A stretch of 5,843 bases of DNA from Pseudomonadota bacterium (GCA_023438245.1 JAEXRD010000167.1:1-5843), one strand, 5' to 3'; counted from the first letter of the stretch, positions 1 to 5,843 are shown. Notes: generated by a model not told the origin, from the letters alone. A program made the numbers and translations.

Positions 1-20
1 CCCCCGATTCCTGCCCTCTC

Positions 21-521
21 CTAAATACTCAGCAGCGCGGCGGTGGTGCGGCGCTTGCCGAAGGCCAGGGCGCTGGCGGTGTTTCCGGCCAGGAAGATGT
101 CGATGGCCTTGTTGTGGCGTGCGGCCATGAGGTCGTTGATTTCGAAGATGCCCAGGCCTTCGATGCGCACCTTCTTGCCGAACACCCAGCCCTTGTTGAA
201 CAGGTCGCGCGAGACGGCGATGGTGCCGGGCTTCACGCGGCGCATGCTGGCGGCGATTTCGGGGTCGGAGTCGGTCTGTGCGGCCTCGGCGTTGTAGGCG
301 GTGACGGTGACGGTGGCCACGGGGCGGATCTGGGCTTCCAGGCGGGAGAGGTATTCCGGGTCGGAAACGAGCATACGCACCACTTCGGCGCGGTATTCGT
401 AGTGGGTCAGCGCGCCTCTGAGTTCCGCCAGTTCGTAGTGCTGCACGGTGAGCGCGATGAGCGAGCAGAGCAGGGCCGCGATGAGCACCGGCAGGATGGC
501 GACATGAGCGAACTTGTTCAT
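21..521 (-). CDS. Membrane-anchored 3D-domain (double-psi beta-barrel) envelope protein
   Basis: 166-residue protein. Residues about 6-27 form one hydrophobic segment with a Lys at position 3, so it is a signal anchor or signal peptide that places the rest outside the cytoplasmic membrane. Residues 28-66 look helical and charged. Residues about 70-157 match the 3D domain family: a VTVTAYNA strand (71-78), TDSDP (83-87), KPGTIAVSRDLF (97-108), a GKKVRIEGLG strand (115-124), EINDLM (128-132) and AIDIFL (139-144). D84 or D86, D130 and D141 are the candidates for the three family aspartates. 3D domains share the fold of MltA-type lytic transglycosylases and RlpA, so a role in peptidoglycan cleavage or binding is plausible but is inference. 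I chose the ATG at 521, not the upstream in-frame ATG at 614, because AAGGAGG sits just before it and the hydrophobic segment then begins at once. The gene lies 145 bases downstream of the kinase on the same strand; a functional link is unproven. The stop is TAG. Confidence 0.85.
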   Translation of the reverse strand: MNKFAHVAILPVLIAALLCSLIALTVQHYELAELRGALTHYEYRAEVVRMLVSDPEYLSRLEAQIRPVATVTVTAYNAEAAQTDSDPEIAASMRRVKPGTIAVSRDLFNKGWVFGKKVRIEGLGIFEINDLMAARHNKAIDIFLAGNTASALAFGKRRTTAALLSI

Positions 522-526
522 GTGGT

Positions 527-533
527 CCTCCTT
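527..533 (-). promoter_or_regulatory. Shine-Dalgarno of the 3D-domain gene
   Basis: The minus strand reads AAGGAGG followed by 5 bases (ACCAC) and ATG. This near-perfect anti-16S match decides the start at 521 over the longer reading frame from 614, whose extra 31 residues are polar, low-complexity and typical of untranslated high-GC sequence. Confidence 0.85.
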
Positions 534-553
534 GGGGGGTTGTGGGTTGCGGG

Positions 554-576
554 AGGGGCGCGTCATGCCCGCCCCT
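554..576. repeat. Inverted repeat upstream of the 3D-domain gene
   Basis: AGGGGCG (554-560) and CGCCCCT (570-576) are perfect complements around a 9-base loop. It lies 21 bases upstream of the Shine-Dalgarno of the 3D-domain gene and 91 bases past the kinase stop. No T-run follows on the minus strand, so it is not a classical intrinsic terminator. It could be a leader hairpin, a transcript-end stabiliser or chance in GC-rich DNA. Confidence 0.3.
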
Positions 577-604
577 GGCCGTTGTGTCAAGGTTGTGCGC
601 CGCG

Positions 605-619
605 AGGGTTGCAAACCCT
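605..619. repeat. Small inverted repeat downstream of the kinase gene
   Basis: AGGGTT (605-610), GCA, AACCCT (614-619) is a perfect 6-base stem with a 3-base loop, 47 bases beyond the stop codon of the kinase. No T-run follows in the direction of transcription. It is at best a weak or factor-assisted termination element. Apart from this repeat and the one at 554-576, the 145-base gap shows nothing recognisable. Confidence 0.25.
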
Positions 620-666
620 GGGCCAGAGGGGTGGGAAGCGAGGATAGGCGCGGGTTGGCGGGGGGG

Positions 667-2784
667 CTAGTCCTGCGGGGTCGGGGTGCAGTCCAGCCGG
701 GCGGTCAGGATCATGACGGTGCCGCCGCCGGGCCTGTCCTGCGCGCGCACGCCCCCGCCCAGGCGGGCGGCCAGCTTGGCGGCGATGGCCAGTCCCAGGC
801 CCGCGCCGCCGTAGCGGCGGGTGGTGGTGGCGTCGGCCTGCACGAACGCCGCGAAGATGTGCGTCTTCATGGGTTCCGGGATGCCGATGCCGGAGTCCTC
901 CACGCGGAAGACGAGCAGCTGGTGCGGGTCGAGGGATTCCGCCCGGGCCACCAGGCGCACGCCGCCGCTCTGGGTGAACTTGATGGCGTTGTCCAGCAGG
1001 TGGCCCAGGGCCTGGCGCAGGGCCTGCGGGTCGGAGTGGACCAGCTCCGGCAGGCCGGGGGCGGCCACGGCCTCGAAGGACAGGCCCTTGGCGTGCGCGG
1101 CCGGGGCGTACTGGGCCTCCAGGGAGTGCAGCAGGTCCGTGGGCGGGAACTGCACGCATTCGGTCTCCCCGGCGGATTCCAGCCGGGCGAACTCCAGCAC
1201 GTTGTCCAGCTGGCCGGAGAGCTTGGTGGCGCTGCTCAGGGCCACGGAGAGGTAGTCGGCCTGGTCGGCGTCCAGGGTGGAGGTCTCCAGCAGCTGGAGC
1301 ATGCCCAGGATGCCGTTGAGCGGCGTGCGCACCTCGTGGGTCATGTTGGCCAAAAAGTCGCTCTTGGCGCGGCTGGCGGCCTGGGCCTCGTCGCGGGCGC
1401 TCACGAGTTCGGCGCGGATGCGCAGCTGCTCGCTGCCCAGGGCGTACAGGTCGGCCAGGGACTGCACGGCGGCCAGGTCCTCGGCGGTGTAGTCGGCGGG
1501 CGCGTTGGCCAGCACGATCTGGCCCACGGGGCGCGGCCCGCCCGCGGCCGGAACCAGCACGGGCACCGCCAGCAGCCGCTGCACGGGCAGGTGGCCCGGC
1601 GGCACCCCGCGCGCGCTGGAATGCCCGGCGGGGTTGTTCTCGTAGAAGCCCTTGCGCGTGGTGAGGCTGTGGCCCCACAGGCCGGGGTAGCGGCCCTTGT
1701 CCACGGGGGCGAAGAGCTGGCGGCCTTGCGGAGGCTCGCTTCCGGGCATCATCTCCGTGGCGCACAGGAAATCCATGGCTCCGCCCGGCGCGGTGATGGC
1801 CCCCACCAGCCCGTGGGGGCTGGCCGTGAGCTCGCGGGCGCGGGCCAGCAGCAGCCGGGCCGCCCCTGCCTGGGTGGCCGCGGGGTCCACCAGGGCGCGG
1901 GCCAGCTCGGCCAGGGCGTTGCTCACGCGGAGCTGGCGCTCGGCCCTGGCCTGGATGCGCTTGCGCTCGGTGATGTCGCGCACGATGCCCACGGCGAACT
2001 CCCGGCCCTTGTGCTTCACCAGGCTGGCGATGATCTCCACCGGGAACAGGGTGGCGTCCTTCTTGCGGTACCTGGCCTCCATGGTGCAGCGGCCGTTGCG
2101 GCGCAGCAGGTCCATCGCGCCCGCCCAGGCCGCGGCGTCGCGCTGCGGGTTCACCAGGCTCACGTCCTGGCCGATGAGCTCGGCGCGCGTGTAGCCCAGG
2201 GTGTTGATCACGGCCTCGTTGACGAAGTCGATGCGCCTGTCGTCCACCCCGCACCAGAAGAGCATGTCCGCGGCGTTGTCCACCGAGATGAGCGCGCGCG
2301 TGAGCCGGGCCTGGAGCTTTTCGCGCTCCGAGAGGTCCACCGCCACGCCCAGGAAACCCTGGATTCGACCGGGGCCGGAGGGGCCGTCCTCGCGGATGGC
2401 CGTCACCGCCAGGTCCACGGGCACGTGGGAGCCGTCCTTGCGCACGTAGGTCCAGGTCCGGGTGTCGTGGGCGTCCGGCCCGCCCTCGCGAGCCAGGGCC
2501 GCGAACACCTCGAAGCCCTCCACCCGGCGGCCCAGGCGCTCCGAGAGCTCCCGCCCGCGCTCCGCCATCTCCTCGTCCAGGTGGATGAGCGCCGGGGTGT
2601 GCCTGCCGACGACCTCGTGGGCGGCATAGCCCAGCATGCGTTCGGCTCCGGGGTTGAAGACCTGGATGACGCCCTGGTTGTCCGTGGCGATGATGGACAC
2701 CCGCGTGGCGGCGCGCAGCACCCCCTGCAGGCGCGCGTGGTCCGTTTGGGAGCAGGCGGTGGGGGCCGGACGGCGAGCGGACAT
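667..2784 (-). CDS. Soluble PAS-PAS-GAF hybrid-input sensor histidine kinase, orphan
   Basis: 705-residue protein with no transmembrane segment, so it should sense a cytoplasmic signal. Order: PAS 1 about 16-155 (VFNPGAERMLGY at 42-53, WTYVRKDGSHVPVDL at 111-125); PAS 2 about 163-278 (FVNEAVINTLGYTRAEL at 187-203, ending GIVRDITERK); GAF about 290-450; HisKA about 468-537 with the H-box FLANMTHEVRTPLN and phosphoacceptor His483; HATPase about 580-698 with N-box LLDNAIKFT (Asn599), G1 VEDSGIGIP (628-636), F-box FAAF (644-647), G2 GGAGLGLA (659-666) and G3 GGGT (686-689). All catalytic motifs are intact, so it should autophosphorylate. It has no receiver domain, and no response regulator lies in the window. 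The ATG at 2784 is the last in-frame start before PAS 1, but its ribosome site is poor (GAGG only 4 bases before ATG). The open frame extends upstream to 3138 through sequence that looks non-coding and overlaps copA. The signal is unknown; divergent placement next to copA does not by itself imply copper sensing. Confidence 0.9.
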   Translation of the reverse strand: MSARRPAPTACSQTDHARLQGVLRAATRVSIIATDNQGVIQVFNPGAERMLGYAAHEVVGRHTPALIHLDEEMAERGRELSERLGRRVEGFEVFAALAREGGPDAHDTRTWTYVRKDGSHVPVDLAVTAIREDGPSGPGRIQGFLGVAVDLSEREKLQARLTRALISVDNAADMLFWCGVDDRRIDFVNEAVINTLGYTRAELIGQDVSLVNPQRDAAAWAGAMDLLRRNGRCTMEARYRKKDATLFPVEIIASLVKHKGREFAVGIVRDITERKRIQARAERQLRVSNALAELARALVDPAATQAGAARLLLARARELTASPHGLVGAITAPGGAMDFLCATEMMPGSEPPQGRQLFAPVDKGRYPGLWGHSLTTRKGFYENNPAGHSSARGVPPGHLPVQRLLAVPVLVPAAGGPRPVGQIVLANAPADYTAEDLAAVQSLADLYALGSEQLRIRAELVSARDEAQAASRAKSDFLANMTHEVRTPLNGILGMLQLLETSTLDADQADYLSVALSSATKLSGQLDNVLEFARLESAGETECVQFPPTDLLHSLEAQYAPAAHAKGLSFEAVAAPGLPELVHSDPQALRQALGHLLDNAIKFTQSGGVRLVARAESLDPHQLLVFRVEDSGIGIPEPMKTHIFAAFVQADATTTRRYGGAGLGLAIAAKLAARLGGGVRAQDRPGGGTVMILTARLDCTPTPQD

Positions 2785-2821
2785 GAGGCCTCGGGGGGCT
2801 GGCGGTGCGCGAAAGGGAATT

Positions 2822-2827
2822 CCTCCT
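2822..2827 (-). promoter_or_regulatory. Orphan Shine-Dalgarno-like AGGAGG upstream of the kinase
   Basis: The minus strand reads AGGAGG 37 bases before the chosen kinase ATG. No ATG, GTG or TTG follows at usable distance in any frame; the only in-frame candidate is ATT, one base away and too close. It may be chance, a standby site, or a sign that the true start is non-canonical. The 8-base palindrome GGAATTCC (2816-2823) overlaps it. Confidence 0.2.
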
Positions 2828-2938
2828 GATTTGCTACACGAAACCGTGGCCCGCCGCAACCGGCGTGCGGGAAACGGGAAAAAGGACAGCCTTGCGTCCG
2901 GCCTGCGGCGGGGATAGGAAAAATCAGGCTCCGCCCCC

Positions 2939-2966
2939 TTTACATACCCCCAGGAGGTAGTATGTT
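2939..2966 (+). promoter_or_regulatory. Predicted sigma70-type promoter of copA-copZ
   Basis: TTTACA at 2939-2944 matches the -35 consensus TTGACA at five of six positions. TATGTT at 2961-2966 matches TATAAT at four of six. The spacer is 16 bases. Transcription would start near 2973, giving a leader of about 60 bases before the copA GTG. It is one of the few A/T-containing spots in a very GC-rich intergenic region. I found no equally good promoter for the divergent kinase. Confidence 0.5.
2942..2965. promoter_or_regulatory. Candidate copper-repressor (CsoR-like) operator
   Basis: TACCCCCAGGAGGTA (2945-2959) is a 15-base palindrome centred on 2952, with six of its seven pairs matching. It fills the spacer between the predicted -35 and -10. 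A second, slightly offset dyad, ACATAC (2942-2947) and GTATGT (2960-2965), brackets it. CsoR/RcnR-family repressors bind TACC...GGTA sites with G-tracts over copper-efflux promoters and let go on binding Cu(I). The placement fits repression by blocking polymerase. The 16-base spacer argues against a MerR/CueR-type activator, which needs about 19-20. No regulator gene lies in the window, so the binding protein is inferred. Confidence 0.45.
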
Positions 2967-2981
2967 GGGTGGAGGTCCGCC

Positions 2982-3005
2982 CGCCCCCCCACCCCCGGGG
3001 GGGTG
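2982..3005 (+). promoter_or_regulatory. GC hairpin in the copA leader
   Basis: Seven C (2984-2990) can pair with seven G (2997-3003) around an ACCCCC loop, extended by a G-U and a C-G pair to about 9 pairs. An alternative register pairs CACCCCC (2990-2996) with GGGGGTG (2999-3005). It would lie between the predicted transcription start and the copA Shine-Dalgarno, 16 bases before the latter. No T-run follows, so it is not a simple terminator. A role in mRNA stability or translation is speculative. Confidence 0.35.
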
Positions 3006-3021
3006 CGGCAAGCCCCAGCCC

Positions 3022-3027
3022 AAGGAG
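3022..3027 (+). promoter_or_regulatory. Shine-Dalgarno deciding the copA GTG start
   Basis: AAGGAG is followed by 7 bases and GTG at 3035, ideal spacing. The open frame reaches further upstream to a GTG at 2969, but those 22 extra codons encode a Pro/Arg/Gly-rich stretch that contains the hairpin and would start before the predicted transcription start. Confidence 0.8.
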
Positions 3028-3034
3028 ACCCCCC

Positions 3035-5611
3035 GTGAGCACCGACCCCGCCCCGGCCCCGCAAAAAGCCCGCGCGCGCATCACCGGCATGCACTGCGCG
3101 GCCTGCTCCGCGCGCATCGAGCGCATCCTGAGGAACACGGACGGGATAGCCGAGGCCAGCGTGAACCTGGCCGCCGAGAGCCTGGAGGTGGCCTACGACC
3201 CGGCGCGGGTCTCCACCGGCGACATGGCCCGGGCCATCGCCGAGGCCGGGTTCGGGGCCGAGTTCGAGCAGGCCCAGGGCCAGGGGGCCAGCCTGTTCCT
3301 GGCCATCACCGGCATGCACTGCGCGGCCTGCTCCGCGCGCATCGAGCGTGTGCTGAAGGCCCAGGACGGCGTGCTGGAGGCCAGCGTGAACCTGGCCGCG
3401 GAGACCGCCAGCGTGGTCTACGACCCCGCCCTGGCCCGGCCCGCCGAGCTCACCGCGGTCATCCGCGAGGCCGGGTTCGGCGCGCAGGTGGTCAGCCGCT
3501 CCGGCGCGCTGTTCGCCCAGCGGCGGCGCGAGGCCAGCGAGCGCCTGGCGGCCCAGCGCCGCGAGCTCATCCCGGCCTTCGCCTTCGCCCTGCCCCTGCT
3601 CTACATCAGCATGGGCCACATGGCGGGCCTGCCGCTGCCCATGTTCCTGCACCCGGACCACGCCCCGGCCCCCTTCGCGCTGGCCCAGCTGCTGCTGACG
3701 CTCCCGGTGCTCTGGGCCGGGCGCGGATTCTACCTGCGCGGCCTGCCCGCGCTCATCCGCCGCGCGCCCAGCATGGACACGCTGGTGGCCCTGGGCACGG
3801 GCGCGGCCTTCCTGCACAGCCTGTGGGCCACGGCCATGGTCCTGTCCGGCTCGGCCCACCACGTCCACGACCTGTACTACGAGTCCGCCGCCGTGCTGCT
3901 GGCCATGATTTCGCTGGGCAAGTACCTGGAGGCGCGCAGCAGGCTCAAGACCAGCGACGCCGTGAACGCCCTGGTGAGCCTGGCCCCGGACACCGCCACG
4001 GTGCTGAAGGACGGCGCCGAGATTCCCACCCCGGCCGCCGAGCTGGCCCCCGGCGACGTCATCCTGGCCCGGCCCGGCGAGCGCATCGCCGCCGACGGCG
4101 TGGTGCTGGACGGGCGCGGCGGCGTGGACGAGAGCATGCTCACCGGCGAGAGCCTGCCCGTGGAGAAGGGCCCCGGCGACCGCGTCAGCGCGGGCACGCT
4201 CAACGGCGCGGGGGCGCTGACCATCCGCGCGGACAAGACCGGCGAGGACACCATGCTCTCGCGCATCGTGGACATGGTGCAGCAGGCGCAAGGGTCCAAG
4301 GCGCCCATCGCCAGCCTGGCCGACCGCATCAGCGCGGTGTTCGTGCCCGTGGTCATGGCCATCGCCGCGCTCTCGGGCCTGGCCTGGCTGCTGGCGGGCG
4401 AGGGGCCCGGGTTCGCCCTGCGCATCTTCACCGCCGTCATGGTCATCGCCTGCCCCTGCGCCATGGGCCTGGCCACGCCCATGTCCATCATGGTGGCCAC
4501 CGGGCGCGGCGCGGCCCTGGGCGTGCTGGTCAAGAGCGGCGAGGCCCTGCAGGCCGCGGGCAGCGCGGGCGTGGTGGTGTTCGACAAGACCGGCACGCTG
4601 ACCCACGGCAGGCCGGAGCTCACCGAGATCGTGCGCGCCCCGGGCGCCAAGCTTTCCGAAAACGAGCTGCTGACCCTGGCCGCCGGGGCCGAGAGCCGCT
4701 CCGAGCACCCGCTGGCCCAGGCCGTGCTGGCCGCCGCCGCCGCGCGCGAGATTTCCGTCCCCGCGCCCCAGGCCTTCCAGGCCGTGCCGGGCCGGGGGGT
4801 GGAGGCGCTCATCCCCGGCGGGCTGGGCATCGCCCACGCCCTGCGCCTGGGCAACGCCGAATTCGCCGGGCCGGAGTTCACCCGCGGCCCGCTGGCCGCC
4901 GAGGTGGCCCGCCTGGCCGACGCCGGGGCCACGCCGCTGTGCCTGGCCGTGGACGGCCACCCCGGGGCCATCCTGGCCGTGGCCGACACGCTCCGGCCCG
5001 AATCGCGCGGGGTTCTCGCCGCGCTGAGGCGCCAGGGCGTGCAGACCGTGATGCTCACCGGCGACAACGAGCGCACCGCCCGGGCCGTGGCCGCGCTGGC
5101 CGGGCTGGACCCGGCGGACGTGGTGGCGGGCGTGCTGCCCGACGGCAAGGCCGACGCCGTGCGGCGCTTCCAGGAGCAGCTGGCCGGAACCGGGCGCACC
5201 GTGGTCATGGTGGGCGACGGCATCAACGACGCCCCGGCCCTGGCCCTGGCCGACGTGGGCATCGCCATGGGCGGCGGCGCCGAGGGCAAGGGCTCGGACG
5301 CGGCCATCGAAAGCGGCGACGTGGTGCTCATGCGCCAGGCCCTCGGCCAGGCGGCGGACGACGGCGCGGGCGCGCTCTCCGGCGTGCTGGCGGCCCTGTC
5401 GCTCTCGCGCGCGGCCATGCGCAACATCCGGCAGAACCTGTTCTGGGCCTTCGCCTTCAACGTCATCGGCATCCCGGTGGCCGCCGGCGTGCTGCACGCC
5501 TTCGGCGGGCCCACCCTCAACCCCATGCTGGCGGGCACGGCCATGGCCCTGTCCAGCGTCACCGTGGTCACCAACGCGCTGCGCCTGCGCTTCTTCACCC
5601 CCGAACCCTAA
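3035..5611 (+). CDS. copA: Copper-exporting P1B-type ATPase CopA
   Basis: 858-residue inner-membrane pump that exports Cu(I) from the cytoplasm using ATP. Two N-terminal HMA domains (about 14-77 and 89-152) each carry GMHCAAC, with Cys21/Cys24 and Cys96/Cys99. Eight membrane helices are predicted near 178-197, 213-233, 247-270, 281-299, 432-455, 461-486, 802-823 and 829-851. The actuator has TGES (370-373). The sixth helix has the copper motif CPC (473-475). The P-domain has DKTGT with phospho-acceptor Asp517, TGDN (675-678) and MVGDGIND (725-732). The N-domain has SEHPLA (556-561) and GRGV (586-589). The last helix has MALSS (Met836, Ser840). CPC plus N and MxxSS identifies the Cu(I) class (P1B-1). 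Two departures from the usual family sequence: the Tyr-Asn motif of the seventh helix is Phe808-Asn809, and short insertions occur near 746-753 and 768-789. All catalytic motifs are intact. It starts at GTG with a good ribosome site and leads a two-gene operon with copZ. Confidence 0.96.
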   Translation: MSTDPAPAPQKARARITGMHCAACSARIERILRNTDGIAEASVNLAAESLEVAYDPARVSTGDMARAIAEAGFGAEFEQAQGQGASLFLAITGMHCAACSARIERVLKAQDGVLEASVNLAAETASVVYDPALARPAELTAVIREAGFGAQVVSRSGALFAQRRREASERLAAQRRELIPAFAFALPLLYISMGHMAGLPLPMFLHPDHAPAPFALAQLLLTLPVLWAGRGFYLRGLPALIRRAPSMDTLVALGTGAAFLHSLWATAMVLSGSAHHVHDLYYESAAVLLAMISLGKYLEARSRLKTSDAVNALVSLAPDTATVLKDGAEIPTPAAELAPGDVILARPGERIAADGVVLDGRGGVDESMLTGESLPVEKGPGDRVSAGTLNGAGALTIRADKTGEDTMLSRIVDMVQQAQGSKAPIASLADRISAVFVPVVMAIAALSGLAWLLAGEGPGFALRIFTAVMVIACPCAMGLATPMSIMVATGRGAALGVLVKSGEALQAAGSAGVVVFDKTGTLTHGRPELTEIVRAPGAKLSENELLTLAAGAESRSEHPLAQAVLAAAAAREISVPAPQAFQAVPGRGVEALIPGGLGIAHALRLGNAEFAGPEFTRGPLAAEVARLADAGATPLCLAVDGHPGAILAVADTLRPESRGVLAALRRQGVQTVMLTGDNERTARAVAALAGLDPADVVAGVLPDGKADAVRRFQEQLAGTGRTVVMVGDGINDAPALALADVGIAMGGGAEGKGSDAAIESGDVVLMRQALGQAADDGAGALSGVLAALSLSRAAMRNIRQNLFWAFAFNVIGIPVAAGVLHAFGGPTLNPMLAGTAMALSSVTVVTNALRLRFFTPEP
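3079..3480 (+). repeat. Tandem duplication of the CopA metal-binding domain
   Basis: The two HMA domains repeat at a period of exactly 225 bases (75 codons). A 45-base block is identical at 3079-3123 and 3304-3348 (encoding the metal-binding loop and first helix), a 23-base block at 3152-3174 and 3377-3399 (encoding EASVNLAA), and a 15-base block at 3241-3255 and 3466-3480 (ending in EAGFG). The parts between have diverged. Identity at synonymous positions indicates a recent duplication or ongoing gene conversion. Confidence 0.85.
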
Positions 5612-5619
5612 CCCCCAAC

Positions 5620-5624
5620 GGAGG
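5620..5624 (+). promoter_or_regulatory. Shine-Dalgarno of copZ
   Basis: GGAGG lies 8 bases before the ATG at 5633, inside the 21-base gap after the copA stop. The gap has no room for a separate promoter or terminator, so copZ is translated from the copA transcript with its own ribosome site. Confidence 0.75.
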
Positions 5625-5632
5625 CACCCCAT

Positions 5633-5833
5633 ATGCCCAGCGTCAAAGTCAAAGGAATGAGCTGCAACCACTGCGTCATGGGCGTCACCAAGGCCCTGGA
5701 GGCCATCCCCGGCACCAGCAACGTCAAGGTGGACCTGCTGTCCGGCCAGGCCTCCTACGACGAAACCAGCCCCGTGGACCCCGCCGCCGTCAAGAAGGCC
5801 ATCGAAAAGATCGGCTTCGAGGTGGTTGGCTAG
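5633..5833 (+). CDS. copZ: CopZ-type copper chaperone (single HMA domain)
   Basis: 66-residue cytosolic protein made of one complete heavy-metal-associated domain, the usual length for a free copper chaperone. The metal loop is GMSCNHC, with Cys11 and Cys14 as the Cu(I) ligands, followed by the helix VMGVTKALEAI. The strands VKVDLLSG and ASYDETS and the closing helix AVKKAIEKIGFEVVG complete the ferredoxin-like fold. In the family, CopZ binds Cu(I) and passes it to CopA and, in some bacteria, to the CsoR- or CopY-type repressor. It lies 21 bases after copA on the same strand. Its sequence differs clearly from the two HMA domains of CopA (GMSCNHC against GMHCAAC), so it is not a fresh copy of them. 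The nearby membrane pump points to copper rather than mercury. The TAG stop is 10 bases from the window edge, so any terminator or third gene is out of view. Confidence 0.92.
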   Translation: MPSVKVKGMSCNHCVMGVTKALEAIPGTSNVKVDLLSGQASYDETSPVDPAAVKKAIEKIGFEVVG

Positions 5834-5843
5834 GAAGAGAAGG

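Noticed and set aside
554..619. Intrinsic terminator between the kinase and the 3D-domain gene
   Set aside because: Two inverted repeats are present, but neither is followed by a T-run in the direction of transcription.
514..2829. A 771-residue plus-strand open frame, and the 555-residue minus-strand frame at 587-2254, across the kinase
   Set aside because: Both are low-complexity shadows of the kinase gene. Only the 667-2784 frame shows domains and intact catalytic boxes.
2852..2865. Inverted repeat CGCCG-CAAC-CGGCG upstream of the kinase
   Set aside because: A 5-base GC stem is expected by chance in DNA this GC-rich, and it has no clear relation to a promoter.
2962..2964. ATG with an AGGAGG 4 bases upstream, looking like a translation start
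   Set aside because: It is out of frame with copA and overlaps the predicted -10 element, so it should lie upstream of the transcript. Its frame yields an Arg/Pro/Gly-rich shadow with no domain.
2939..2966. A MerR/CueR-type activator site at the copA promoter
   Set aside because: CueR-type promoters have an overlong spacer of about 19-20 bases and an ACCTTCC...GGAAGGT-like dyad. Here the spacer is 16 bases and the dyad is TACC...GGTA.
3035..3480. Programmed frameshift in copA making a free chaperone, as described for E. coli copA
   Set aside because: I see no slippery heptamer after the first HMA domain, and a separate copZ gene follows the operon.
2924..5671. A 915-residue open frame antisense to copA and copZ
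   Set aside because: It is a His/Gly/Ala/Gln-rich shadow produced by G/C-biased third positions of copA. It has no recognisable domain, while the plus strand encodes a full CopA with every family motif.
1..5843. CRISPR arrays, tRNA or rRNA genes, insertion sequences, phage or defence genes
   Set aside because: No repeat-spacer pattern, RNA gene signature, transposase or terminal inverted repeats were seen. The window is explained by four ordinary genes and one regulatory region.

Overview
The window is very G+C-rich, with G or C at most third codon positions. It carries four genes in two divergent pairs and is dense with false open reading frames antisense to the real ones. Gene content and style (a 3D-domain envelope protein, a soluble PAS-PAS-GAF histidine kinase, and a CopA/CopZ pair) suggest a high-GC bacterium, plausibly a Desulfovibrio-like member of the Desulfobacterota. 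That assignment is inferred from protein style alone, because the window has no rRNA or other phylogenetic marker.

Left half, minus strand: a PAS-PAS-GAF-HisKA-HATPase sensor kinase (667-2784) is followed, after a 145-base gap holding two small inverted repeats, by a 166-residue membrane-anchored 3D-domain protein (21-521) with a strong Shine-Dalgarno. No response regulator is present for the kinase.

Right half, plus strand: a copper-exporting P1B-type ATPase, copA (GTG start at 3035, stop ending at 5611), is followed 21 bases later by a 66-residue CopZ-type copper chaperone (5633-5833). The two almost certainly form one copper-detoxification operon: CopZ carries cytosolic Cu(I), and CopA exports it using ATP.

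The 250-base divergent intergenic region (2785-3034) holds the best regulatory signal in the window. A sigma70-like promoter (TTTACA, 16 bases, TATGTT) has a near-perfect palindrome, TACCCCCAGGAGGTA, filling its spacer. Position and sequence resemble the operators of CsoR-family copper repressors. A strong GC hairpin follows in the predicted 5' leader of copA.

No undescribed multi-gene system is evident. The points that merit a second look are the CsoR-like operator, the leader hairpin, a Tyr-to-Phe change at a copper-ligand position of CopA, two small insertions near the end of the CopA P-domain, and a recent-looking in-gene duplication of the CopA metal-binding domain.
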